Source: Nemertoderma westbladi (Eukaryota > Xenacoelomorpha > Nemertodermatida > Nemertodermatidae). From it: DNA of 64,000 bases. Below, one piece after another: positions 55,301 to 63,708 of the stretch. A program made the position numbers and the translations under genes. The first letter of the stretch is position 1. Every line of letters starts with the position of its first letter. The notes under the pieces are model-generated. The model did no database searches. It saw only the letters and a list, made by a program, of their open reading frames with translations, and had not been told where the DNA came from. The DNA lies in the NCBI GenBank assembly GCA_032718475.1, contig JAUCBJ010008912.1, forward strand, positions 1 through 64,000, read 5' to 3'.

Positions 55301-55416
55301 AAGACACAGACAGCGACCTCACCCTAACTACTTCAGATCAACAACAATCTTGGAAAGCGCCAACTTCAAATGTAGGAATCCGAGAATTTCCTGTAGTCCA
55401 GTTACGGGTCCACTGA
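52312..55416 (+). CDS. BEL/Pao-like retrotransposon Gag (1,034 aa)
   Basis: Starts ATG after tgtaaacaaac. Residues about 186-275 are an Ala/Glu/Lys-rich coiled coil and about 440-492 a second one. Residues about 585-760 match the gag-like domain of BEL/Pao elements (KFNGDEMKWLPFNEYYKDNI, then LRQVWDTLNIRYGN). Three Cys/His knuckles follow: CALCDGTHRLNMC (about 871), CYNCLRQGHQRRTC (about 904), CAKCGAKHHILLH (about 923). In LTR elements this protein packages RNA into particles. The ORF ends at an in-frame TGA (55,414-55,416), directly before the protease; the frame continues beyond it. At least five perfect splice-donor consensus sequences lie in its last part and just past it. The long, intact frame suggests a fairly young copy. 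Confidence 0.88.
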   Translation: MSDTTQSLSDSLLDSVRMTVRQCLKKISDPDPSIEHPRSKSKSPPAVRKAIPTVVISDPRLVQHRRSIIGTRAQVKRDQEAAVKQQQHPSQEPSFQRPDSSSSSDTDEWTPERGAKMVDKVYDERPTYEESTDATFSQEESEVTAEKPHKRDAIDIYLSDYQRFVGDEELRRRLEGLSPNSEGTKLVLDAIDAEMLAANQAKFDELLRITRVQEEQVKKKLIEDRKKIAAAEAKAAAAAEAERKIAVAERRAAEEIAQLELENIQENQDCINKQLTASNMQMMNRSTPKRQGYTSSEEGDTTDTEGKGNRSHLSRRKRTSHRQKLPDLPPAVRRQLNNTNLGSTEPTDQIITIERLPTIVDEPEIIRPVPEATLSVVETPVLPEPTSQFPLHSTKLPVPSRTVRETVHTLDSERNIHDLSPLVPRPPATTLANPASAVEWVDERRRGMDLLLGQMQETVQQFKGTVRESRLELQEVQQSIALERDKLVNTQRGIPPPPVTMCQPVRSEVSHAQGVEPTRIYTASEVETPIVNPIKGNYRPVDNDIPYRPDHNPRNLYTDNSILNNTMAQESFTRQMARTEARQAVKVGEIVKFNGDEMKWLPFNEYYKDNIQNSVLSNGEKLRFLIECLEESPKLMALKFIGHPDGLRQVWDTLNIRYGNRNNIAGYLYAKLVAPRKFISSGIIEFSDEIQEICRQLDWLGKSHEYQNTMVIRAVASTLPKGGVGTRWDKKVLYMMEQQRRDPTMADLMSFLDGEVKLQLLKLSREKTPENKVSEKPVARRKVTPVCYTDDGESQTSQGEDSGKDTDSAYYVNKMPKDQVSKFKSRTNDRREQVRKTPPTSPKRIQVRKPEEKTSVHNVTQSKVSNIKPKCALCDGTHRLNMCDEFLKKSLTERREVMWDKRLCYNCLRQGHQRRTCYSDTRCAKCGAKHHILLHTEFERNSPSQVSDSELHVQFSDVNDTDQSEMEGFYTDEFSDQNESCYLINTTAVYRALMYEKDTDSDLTLTTSDQQQSWKAPTSNVGIREFPVVQLRVH

Positions 55417-56661
55417 CCTCAGAAGAGCTATATAGTGAACGCCCTCCTGGACTCCGGCAGCACAGGAACATTCATCGATAAAGAACTAGCCGAAGACATC
55501 TTTGCTGGACAACCCAAGTTCCGAACCAAGCTAAACATGTCAGGGATCATGCAGGTTTGGAAATCTGCTGTGGCTGCCGACTATTATATAGGTAAGTTGT
55601 CCACTCCACAGGATAAACTAGGAGAACACAGTATAAGGTCAGTCAAAATGGTGGCAATAAAGAACTTCGCTACCACCCAAGTGGAACCTTATAATTGGGA
55701 CGAAGATGATCATGCCCAACAACTTAACATTCCTAGATTCGACACCGATTATCCTGGAGTACAAATATTAATCGGTCAAAACGCGCATGAGGCGCTGGAG
55801 ACATTGGAGAAACGACCTGCTCAACCGCAACCACTTCAGACCTATGCGGTAAGAACTAGAGTAGGTTGGTACCTTACTGGACCTTCCCGAAGAACGCTCA
55901 GAGAAAGACTGCTTCAAGATCGCGTCTGCCAGGTGAGTGAATGGGAAGATGATACTAGTGAGGGAGACGACCCAACTGAGGGAACACCATACTCCTCAGA
56001 TAATGACGATATTAGCTCCAATGTAGATCAATGGAGATATTGCCCCAAGAAGTTTAATCCAACTGACATCGCTTCCAGAGGAGCAACTCCTCAAGAACTG
56101 ACAGATACTACAGACCGGTTCGGTGAACCCGACTTCCTGAGTAAGGAGGATGAATGGCCTCCCCATCTTACTCCGACTGAGATTAGACCAGCCAAGGGAG
56201 CGGAGAAAGTCAAACCTAAAACCCGGACGGGTGGATCGGAGTTATTTGAACCCGGGATAGATCTGTCGGTATTACATATTGCCAGGGACGACGCCATGGA
56301 TCTGGACCTCCCCACCGCGAGTGGATCCTTCATGAAGATCAGAGAGAGCGATTGGAGCTCTGGAACATCAGACGTCTCGCAGGGACTCTCACCTCTCCTG
56401 CAGGGAGCGACGGACCACTATAGCTCCTGGAATCGGCTTTGTAAGGCCGTCGTGTACCTAGAGCGATGTTTCTATCGTCACTATTCCAGGACGAAGAGGA
56501 AACCTGGAATTGTATTCGGGATGCAGCGACTCAATCACCCAGTCGGTCGTTTGTGTTTACCGGAAGGGAATGGAGGACTCTCCGGAAACTGTGGAAGGCA
56601 AGATTCTCTTCCCACGACCACCTCCCTAATCCTTCAAACATCTAGGGACTCCATAACGTAA
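55417..56661 (+). pseudogene. BEL/Pao protease plus fused Pol remnant, RT deleted
   Basis: Same frame as gag after the TGA. The protease has the catalytic LLDSGSTGTFID near the start (about 55,440-55,480), the middle NFATTQVEPYNWDEDD-like region, and ILIGQNAHEAL followed by RVGWYLTGPS near 55,770-55,880; this is the peptidase type of BEL elements. At about 56,000-56,030 the sequence jumps to WRYCPKKFNPTDIASRG, which in BEL elements lies after RNase H, so the RT and RNase H are lost in an in-frame deletion. After YSSWNRLCKAVVYLER the integrase catalytic core is also missing and the ending looks out of frame. Not able to move by itself. Confidence 0.82.
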
Positions 56662-57812
56662 CAACATATGGAGTGGGTGTGTGACTCTATTATTTTGTAT
56701 TTGTTTTATTTTTATATTTATGTATGTATTATTATGTCATTTTATTTTAATCGTTTTATTTAATTTTATTTAGTAGTATGGTATTTTAGAGATTATTTAG
56801 TAGATTAGTGCAATATATATTCGCGTTTATTATTTAATTACGTATATTATATATTTAGTGCGACGGCGAGAAATAATTCTTTTTCTCTTTCCTTACTGCC
56901 CGTATCATATTATAAATACGTGACTACAGTAAGATGAAATATCCGTACTTATTAAAGTACAATAAAGCCACTACTATATTTAAGTATTATTGGTAGGCAG
57001 AGTATTAGGAATGCAAAGTTCAGATCCTCGTGTCTCGGCTAAACCAAGCTCTGGGTAGACCTTGGAAACGACTTGCCTCTTCACACTGACATTGCTTCGT
57101 GCGATATTGCTCTCATACCGTATATTAAATAATACATATAGTAGCGTGATGTCCCTTTAACAGTAGCGTATAACGCAAAATAAATCTGTTAAACCCTTTG
57201 ACCATCTGTAATTCTAGTCGTTTCTAATTCTAGGATGGGCACCCACCGATATACTTGAAAGACAAAATTCTAGAATCAGTGGTTAACGTCCCCAGACAAG
57301 TTCTGGAATAAACTGGTGCCCATCCTAAATATTAATTATTAATATTTACAAATCTATAAATCAAAATCTGTCAAATATCAGATCCTTTAAAATTCTAGTC
57401 GATTAAGATATCGTAGCACTTACCGATACTCTTAAAAGGACAAAATTCCTAGAATCAAGGATCCCAGTCCCCAGACAAGTTCTGGAATAAAATTGTGTCT
57501 ATTTAACATTAAATAATAAAATTTACGGGAATAAATTTAAATTCATATATTTAAATGAATTTAATAAATTGTCATTTTGTACAATTTATAACATTCCCAA
57601 AATTCCATTAATTAATAGATCATGGGAGCGGAGATTCACTCTATTAAGTGTATTTGTGTGCGAGAATCTCCAATGTATAGTCAATAGCCGATAAAATTCA
57701 TAGAATCATGTATAAAGGGGATATTGACCATTAAAGAATTACTATTAAATAGCATCCCAGATCTGTATGCATGAGAATTACCCTAATTCTACCGCTAGCT
57801 TTCCATAATGTC
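56662..57812. other. 3' flank of the BEL remnant with a diverged tandem duplication
   Basis: AT-rich, with an aataaa signal near 56,964. 57,182-57,345 and 57,364-57,500 are diverged tandem copies (period about 180 bp) sharing cccagacaagttctggaata, aattctagtcg and a ctagaatca block. No gene. Confidence 0.7.
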
Positions 57813-57868
57813 TACTACTACTACTACTACTACTACTAGGATCGGCATGCTGCATTGCAGCTGCATTT

Positions 57869-60800
57869 TTAAGAATGCTGTGCCGGCTTGTCAACAAAAT
57901 TGCACCGCCACAACTCCCTATCACCCATGACATTTGCTAGATCATCCGCATCTTTAAGGCCAGTGTCCTTTAAGATGCGTCTCAAGAAAGTCATGGGCTG
58001 TCCACCATGCTTATTCACTCCATGAGGCTGCCAAAGTACAAGATTATGCACTGGCTGGTCCTCACGGCGAAAGCAATGTCCTGCAAAGCGGAGGCGATTT
58101 TGTTCTAGTGTCAAGCTTGGGGGAACCAATGAGACACCTCCAATGTTATATAGTGTCTGGTTGGAGATGTGTGCATTGTACTTGACACAATGTACCCGGC
58201 GTAGCATTCTTGTGAATGTGCCATCCAGAGATTTGGTGTCCTCAGCAGTTAGAGCCCAGCATGGACTCCCGTAGAGGAGTACTGGAACTACTGCTGCTCT
58301 AAATAATCGGACCTTAAGTTTCCGATTAATTCTAGGTGACTTCCAAATCCTGGAAAGCCTATTCAAGGCTGCCCATGCCTTTCCCTTACGTATTCGAAGG
58401 TCCTCACCTGACTTCCGGATCCATGATCCCAGGTAACAGAAGTCGTCCACATGCTCAAGCATACCATCCTTTGAGCTTATGCTCATCCGATCAGAGACTT
58501 GCTGAGGACTTTCAAAGTTAACTGTCAGAATTTTGGTCTTTCTGGAGTTAATAAAAAGACCAACACTAGAAGCAGCATGTTCTAATGAGCTGAGGAGCCG
58601 CTGGGCACCCTCTAATGATTCTGAGAGTACTCCTAAGTCATCAGCAAAGTCTAGATCAGTTAGGTACGTGGCAGGATTTCCTCGACTTCTGGAGCCAGTA
58701 GGTGGAGTTATCATCACCCCATCATCATTATGATGATCTAAGGACATGCGTAGAACATAGTCAACCACAATAATGAACAAGAATGGTGCAAGTGTGTCTC
58801 CTTGGAGGACGCCCCATAACACTTCAAATGGTTCTGTGTCACCGTCAACAGTAGACACAAATGTTGTCGAACCATCGTATACTGATCTGATTGCTGCAAT
58901 AATTTCATCAGGAATCCCATATAATGAAAGTATGCTGAACATACGTGAGCGAGAGACTGAATCAAAGGCCTTGAAGAAGTCAACAAAGATAACAGCCAGA
59001 TGCCTGTCTTTCTTTTTTGATAACTCTTCAATTATCCTTCTAAGTGCCAAAATGGGCTCCATGGTCCCACGACCTTTACGGAACCCATTCTGATTTCCAC
59101 GTAGCAGTCTCTCAATGGGATCCCTGATGCGATTTAATAGAATTCTATTGTATAGTTTTGCAGCAATCGAGATCAATGAGATTCCCCGAAAAGAACCATA
59201 GAGTGTTAGGTTGCCTTTCTTGGGAACTGGCACCAACTTATTTGTTTTCATTTCTTGTGGGACTCTTGTTGTACGGTACATGTCTACTATGATGGGATAG
59301 ATGAGCTTTAAACACTCAGGTATTTTAAAGACCTCAGGGGGAACACCATCTACTCCACTGGCACGATTGGTCTTAATGCTCTTTGCAGCAGCCTTCACTT
59401 CTGCAAAGGAGATATCGCCAATGGGAATATCTGGGAGTACAGACTCAGACACTTTTACTTCTATAAAGTTATCAGGCAATACCCTGTCATTATTGAGGAG
59501 CTTTTCAAAGTGGGCTTTCCAACCATTGAGGCGATCGGCTGGTGATTCAGCCTTAACCTTGGTGGTTGGTTGGCTTTTCCGCCCAGTAAGCAGATTGATC
59601 GATTTCCATGCCTGGGATGATTGCCTGCTGTCGTCAGCATCATTGATGGCATCAACCTGTTGGTTTATTAGCTCCTGTAGATTAACAGAGTACTGCCTGT
59701 TCAGGGACCTAGATGCAGCTTTAACTGCATTCTTGGCCGCTGTAGTCTGTTTGAGTCGGGACTCTTTCTGCGCCTTATGAAGGTCATTTCGGCACTTCTG
59801 AATTTTGTTGTCAGTCCAGGGGGCCCTTTTCCTGTTTCGAGGGTATACAGGAACTGTTTCTGCAGCTGCTAACTTAACTGCTTCTGTAAAGGCAGTATAG
59901 CCCTCACAGTGATCTGCCGCCTCAGAGGCAAGAGCCTCATACCTGTTGCTCAGCTGTAGTGTGAAGCTGGATCTCACACTTGGCTGTTGCAACAGAGAGG
60001 ACCAGTCATGCCGTGGCAAGGCAGATTTCGTTGTTCTGCTAGCACGCAGACTAAGTCTTACCTTGGCCACAATAAGGCGGTGATCACTGGAGAAGGGTCG
60101 AAGTGTAAATGCATTACAGTCTTGTATAGAGCTCCTGTATTTCCTACGAAACAGAATATGGTCTATCTGGGACTTGTGACCACTGGGTCCACTATGAGTC
60201 CATAGCTTTCCAGTTCGCTTCTTGAACTGGGTTCCAGCCGAAAACAATCCATTTCCAGAGATAAAATCCTGAAGATGGACAGAATTTCGGTTAACACTAT
60301 TGCTATAGACCCAGGGCGATGTAGGTGATTGATGCAGACTTGCATTAAAGTCTCCCAGGAATGTTAAGAATGCATGCTGATCCACTCCATCAGTTGCTGC
60401 TTGTAGATTGTGGTAGAAATTTTCCACCTCCTCTACAGGGGCAACACTAGTTGGAGAGTAGCACACAATCAGAACCACCTTAGGAAACTTCTTAGCCAGT
60501 CTTCCAGAACATGAGAAGTGGCAACGGATGATGCGGTTAGAGATTTGGTCTATTTTGTCCAATGCTGCATGTGCAGTTGGATTCATCAATAGACCAATTC
60601 CACCATTGCCACTATCATCTGCTGACGCGAGGGCGAGTCGCCAACCGCCCCCCATGTCCTTAATCAGAACCTCATCAGTCTGTCCAGTCTGCATTCGGTG
60701 CTCTTGAACACCCACTGCGCTAAGAGAAAGCTTATCTGCCAAGGCAGTCAGCTCACCTTGTCGCATTGGGGACCCAAGTGTTAGGGTGTTTACTGAGGCT

Positions 60801-61186
60801 AGTCTAGTGACTTGCCTCAGATTCACCAATGGCTTTGTTGGTCGGGGTGGAACATGAGAGTAGCCTCCAACTCCAGAATCCCTCTCCCCATCACAATCTG
60901 GCCTCCCTGGTGACCCAGGGTTTGGGCCAGAAAGGTCATCAGGAAAGGGACTCAAAGAATTGTTGGCTGCTCTCTCTCCAGTAGGGGGTGAGACAGGCAG
61001 CCGGTCAGGAGTTAACTGACGCCTGTGAGGCCGATTGTGTCCGGTAATTCCACTGGCCTCTAGTGGCCGGACCTCCGCATTGCTAATGTAATCCATAGTG
61101 GGGGTTGGGGGGTGCTTTTTTGCCGTGTCAGCTCTCGGGGCAAATACCACACCCTGGTTTGCCATTCCACAGGGTGGGTGTCGCAA
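57869..61186 (-). CDS. LINE ORF: APE-type endonuclease plus reverse transcriptase (1,105 aa)
   Basis: Uninterrupted ORF. Residues 1-125 are Pro-rich and of unknown function. Residues about 128-378 form an apurinic-type endonuclease: VGVQEHRM (159-165), FLGDFNASL (276-284), SQIDHILF (339-346) and SSDHRLIV (366-373). Residues about 600-880 are the reverse transcriptase: NRASGVDGVPPEVF (607-620), GNQNGFRKGRGT (697-708), VDFFKAFDSV (735-744), LQGDTLAPFLF (794-804), and the catalytic LDFADDLGVLSES (845-857). The C-terminus has a conserved LRFAGHCFRREDQ motif (1032-1044). The enzyme nicks target DNA and copies its own RNA at the nick. All catalytic residues I can recognise are present, so this copy may be active or recently so. 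Single-ORF structure and motifs recall RTE/Proto2-type LINEs; the clade is not certain. Confidence 0.93.
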   Translation of the reverse strand: MRHPPCGMANQGVVFAPRADTAKKHPPTPTMDYISNAEVRPLEASGITGHNRPHRRQLTPDRLPVSPPTGERAANNSLSPFPDDLSGPNPGSPGRPDCDGERDSGVGGYSHVPPRPTKPLVNLRQVTRLASVNTLTLGSPMRQGELTALADKLSLSAVGVQEHRMQTGQTDEVLIKDMGGGWRLALASADDSGNGGIGLLMNPTAHAALDKIDQISNRIIRCHFSCSGRLAKKFPKVVLIVCYSPTSVAPVEEVENFYHNLQAATDGVDQHAFLTFLGDFNASLHQSPTSPWVYSNSVNRNSVHLQDFISGNGLFSAGTQFKKRTGKLWTHSGPSGHKSQIDHILFRRKYRSSIQDCNAFTLRPFSSDHRLIVAKVRLSLRASRTTKSALPRHDWSSLLQQPSVRSSFTLQLSNRYEALASEAADHCEGYTAFTEAVKLAAAETVPVYPRNRKRAPWTDNKIQKCRNDLHKAQKESRLKQTTAAKNAVKAASRSLNRQYSVNLQELINQQVDAINDADDSRQSSQAWKSINLLTGRKSQPTTKVKAESPADRLNGWKAHFEKLLNNDRVLPDNFIEVKVSESVLPDIPIGDISFAEVKAAAKSIKTNRASGVDGVPPEVFKIPECLKLIYPIIVDMYRTTRVPQEMKTNKLVPVPKKGNLTLYGSFRGISLISIAAKLYNRILLNRIRDPIERLLRGNQNGFRKGRGTMEPILALRRIIEELSKKKDRHLAVIFVDFFKAFDSVSRSRMFSILSLYGIPDEIIAAIRSVYDGSTTFVSTVDGDTEPFEVLWGVLQGDTLAPFLFIIVVDYVLRMSLDHHNDDGVMITPPTGSRSRGNPATYLTDLDFADDLGVLSESLEGAQRLLSSLEHAASSVGLFINSRKTKILTVNFESPQQVSDRMSISSKDGMLEHVDDFCYLGSWIRKSGEDLRIRKGKAWAALNRLSRIWKSPRINRKLKVRLFRAAVVPVLLYGSPCWALTAEDTKSLDGTFTRMLRRVHCVKYNAHISNQTLYNIGGVSLVPPSLTLEQNRLRFAGHCFRREDQPVHNLVLWQPHGVNKHGGQPMTFLRRILKDTGLKDADDLANVMGDRELWRCNFVDKPAQHS

Positions 61187-61590
61187 TGGAGTCAGATATG
61201 AGGCCCATCACCCATATCTACTCTGGCGTACATGACCCACCATTGGCTGTTGCAGCTCATCTGCTGAGTCATGCCCTGTACCCTTGCTGCCAGGTGCAGG
61301 TCGCAGTGAAGTGCCCTCAGAGTGGACATGAGAACACTCTACTCCTAACCAGCCATTGGTAGATCACCATCTGCCTGGTCAGGCCATATACCCCTGCAGC
61401 CAAATATATGGGTCCTTAATCCAGGACCAAGGGCGTCCTTATCCCAGAACGAAGGGGGTCCTAGTTACAGGACCAGATTTGCCCTAGTAAGCAGCTACTA
61501 GTCTATGCAGCTACAGGTGGCACCTCCTTTATGCTGCATGGAGGTGGCAAGTTTTCTTGATCAATGACCTAGAATACCTGACCTGACCTG
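61187..61590 (-). other. 5' UTR of the TAG-1 LINE
   Basis: About 400 nt, GC-richer than the flanks, carrying a short acctg tandem (about 61,578-61,590) at its far end. An internal promoter is expected for such elements but no motif stands out. Confidence 0.6.
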
Positions 61591-61598
61591 ATAATGTC

Positions 61599-62109
61599 AC
61601 CATGGCAACAACCACGCTAGAATTAGAAGTGAGTTAAAAGAACAATAAAGGGCTTGCGTATTGAATAGCATGCGGAATAAATAGCACACCGCTAGTATCC
61701 AAGGATACATAATAACAACGTGACATTCTGGAAGGCACTTGACTAACGGACAAATGACCCGAATGTGTGATAGAATGTGTACCATTTGTGACTGTTACGT
61801 GGAATTTGTGCGTTTGTAGGTGAATGTTACTACTAAGGTGTGTTTACAGTAGCGAGTCGCAATTGTGAAAGTAACCCTAACTCTCCAGTAAGAACCCGAA
61901 GTATATCTAAGCCTTTGGGACGGACGGTGGAGTGGCTCGTGCTGGTTGTTGTAGTCGTTGTGCAGCTACGACGTTGGCGATAGGCACATCGGCGAAAGTA
62001 CACCAGCGCTGAGGATCTCGCACTGTCCGGGGGCAGAGAGGGGTAGGCAGCGACGTCCGCTCGCCTAAATATAAATTCATTATAATATGGATAAACTTAT
62101 ATAGCAGAT
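61599..62109. other. Unassigned stretch before the decayed ORF cluster
   Basis: No ORF over 62 aa. 61,900-62,060 is GC-richer (ggagtggctcgtgctggttg, gcagctacgacgttggcgat). It was contiguous with 57,812 before the LINE inserted. Confidence 0.4.
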
Positions 62110-62406
62110 ATGATTGAGTTGATAGAAGATGATCTTGGTATCAGGGAGCGATATATTCTACCTTTACGAGCGTTTGTCGATATCTTGATACGCGGCGACG
62201 CTGGTCCAACTGCTGCGGAGGACGATGGTCGTTATATCGAACCGCCAATGTCCCAAGAGCAGCTCACGCGTGAGTTGGACTGTAGAAAATTCACCGCTCG
62301 CTATACGCATCGTAATGGTATATATATGAACTTCTTAACTACTGGTCATCCTATCGACCTACACGATACGGACGATATAGACACCAAAGGGAAATGGTTT
62401 ATTTAA
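62110..62406 (+). pseudogene. Unrecognised ORF, first piece of a decayed cluster (98 aa)
   Basis: ATG at 62,110; acidic start MIELIEDDLGIRERYILPLR, ending with DIDTKGKWFI and TAA. Just before the stop, a neighbouring frame becomes open and stays open for more than 500 bp, so this looks like a frameshift inside aaagggaaatgg and not a true end. The codon mix (many TCG, CGA, CGT) resembles that of the next pieces. Function unknown; may be a retroelement accessory protein or an endogenous viral gene. Confidence 0.4.
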
Positions 62407-62419
62407 ATATCATACCCAG

Positions 62420-62929
62420 CGGAAGCGGAACGATAAACTGAGACTCGAACACGAAAATTCTATTCGAAACCGACTCGAAAGTGCAGATGTTGAAGAGCCG
62501 GATAAACGCAGCGACTTCAGCAAATACCTGGAATTCTTGAGAGAAACCTATCTCGATATTACCAGTCAACAGAATCTAGAAACTCGATATCCTCAAGGTA
62601 TACATCATGACCGCATGGTAGAACTCAAACGGCTCTATTCCACTATGATGTATCTTACCGCCGATCGATCGCTACCTGTTGTACCGGATAGCTTCGAACG
62701 GATGGAGGAATATTGTAAGCTGGAGAAAGATCACTCGCGTTTCCCCTACAAGACGTGCGTTTTTGGTATTATTGCGATGAATGCCCAAGACCCAACCAAC
62801 AAACGGAAAGACATAAACATCCGCGGAGACGTTGCTTTAAACACGGTTTTACTCGCTATACTTACGGGAGTTTCGAGCGAAACTTGTTCAATGTATCACC
62901 TACGCTCGTTCGACTCAGACGATCCTTAA
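62420..62929 (+). pseudogene. Unrecognised ORF, second piece
   Basis: Open from about 62,420 without a clear ATG at the start (the frame enters through a charged stretch HTQRKRNDKLRLEHEN) to TAA at 62,927. The middle reads LEFLRETYLDITSQQNLETR, then MVELKRLYSTMMYLTADRSL and MEEYCKLEKDHSRFPYKTC. From about 62,750 a third frame overlaps it. Confidence 0.4.
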
Positions 62930-63285
62930 ATAAACCAATGATCAGAGTTTCGGAATACTCGATCAGAGCTCCTCATTCCCTAGTGAGACCTCAGACTCTT
63001 GATCCTATTATTATGACGGATCCTCCAGAGCTGTACTCACTTCTCAAAGATCTAGTGTTACCTGAACAATTAGTCGGTGGCACCCCAGTTGTGGGCTTCC
63101 TAGATATTAGCCCATTCTACCTAGCCGGATTGGGACGCGGACATTTAATATCGCCGTTTAACCCTTACCACCGTCCCGGCTTAACACGATATAACCTGTC
63201 AACAAAGTGGCGGAGAACGTTGTACCAAACGAGTAAAACGCTATTCTCCAAAGATCAGAAAGGAAACCTGCGTTTGTTCAGATAA
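62755..63285 (+). pseudogene. Unrecognised ORF, third piece (176 aa)
   Basis: Overlaps the second piece in another frame. Starts near RFWYYCDECPRPNQQ with a Cys/His-rich part (CDEC, HKH, C), and ends with a region PPELYSLLKDLVLPEQLVGG, GHLISPFNPYHRPGLTRYNL and NLRLFR. An ATG at 62,938, nine bases past the second piece's stop, could alternatively start a separate 115-aa protein. No family recognised. Confidence 0.4.
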
Positions 63286-63629
63286 ACGTAAGTTGTAACA
63301 GCAAGTCCAAGCGATAAACGAATTGTCTTTATCTCAGTTCGATTGTGAAATCCAGAATCTCTAAGAAGATATCGAACTTAGACAACCCCATTCTCTGCGA
63401 GAGTTTTTGGATGAACGTATCCAGCTACGAGCGGAGGAAAATCAGCTCGAGGAGAAGCATATCGAAACGGCGGATACCCCGACCATAATCCTACACCTTC
63501 TGATGCAATCATATTGCACCCTTCACCCAGGATTTATAGCCCTCCTAGTAAAGTGGCTCGCCCCAAAGAGAAAAGGACTCTTACTAGCCTCAAAAAACTG
63601 CGTAAACGCCGTCTGCGTAAGAAAGACTA
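63286..63629 (+). pseudogene. Coiled-coil and basic-tail remnant, last piece of the cluster
   Basis: After the stop the frame recovers with two internal stops: a charged, coiled-coil-like stretch ELRQPHSLREFLDERIQLRA and EENQLEEKHIE (about 63,375-63,470), then, one frame over, a basic C-terminus KEKRTLTSLKKLRKRRLRKK with TAA near 63,627. The arrangement suggests a decayed gene with a nucleic-acid-binding tail. Confidence 0.35.
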
Positions 63630-63708
63630 ACTGTTTAGAGTATCTTTATATTTTAGAAACTGTGATTTGTTATATTTTATAGACTTAAATCCCATTTTCT
63701 GCTAGCGG

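Larger units (their letters stand above)
57813..61590 (-). mobile_element. TAG-1 LINE, nearly full-length copy (3.78 kb)
   Basis: Runs from a (TAG)9-type tail at 57,813-57,839 through a very short 3' UTR (gcagctgcaatgcagcatgc) and a single ORF to a ~400-nt 5' UTR. Direct repeats ataatgtc at 57,805-57,812 and 61,591-61,598 are the likely target-site duplication. This is the reference copy for the three fragments at 19.1, 21.0 and 26.5 kb, and its presence splits a stretch that joins 57,812 to 61,599. Confidence 0.9.

Noticed and set aside
62404-62420. Programmed frameshift between pieces of the 62-kb ORF cluster
   Set aside because: Several other stops and shifts follow within 1.2 kb, so ordinary decay explains it better.
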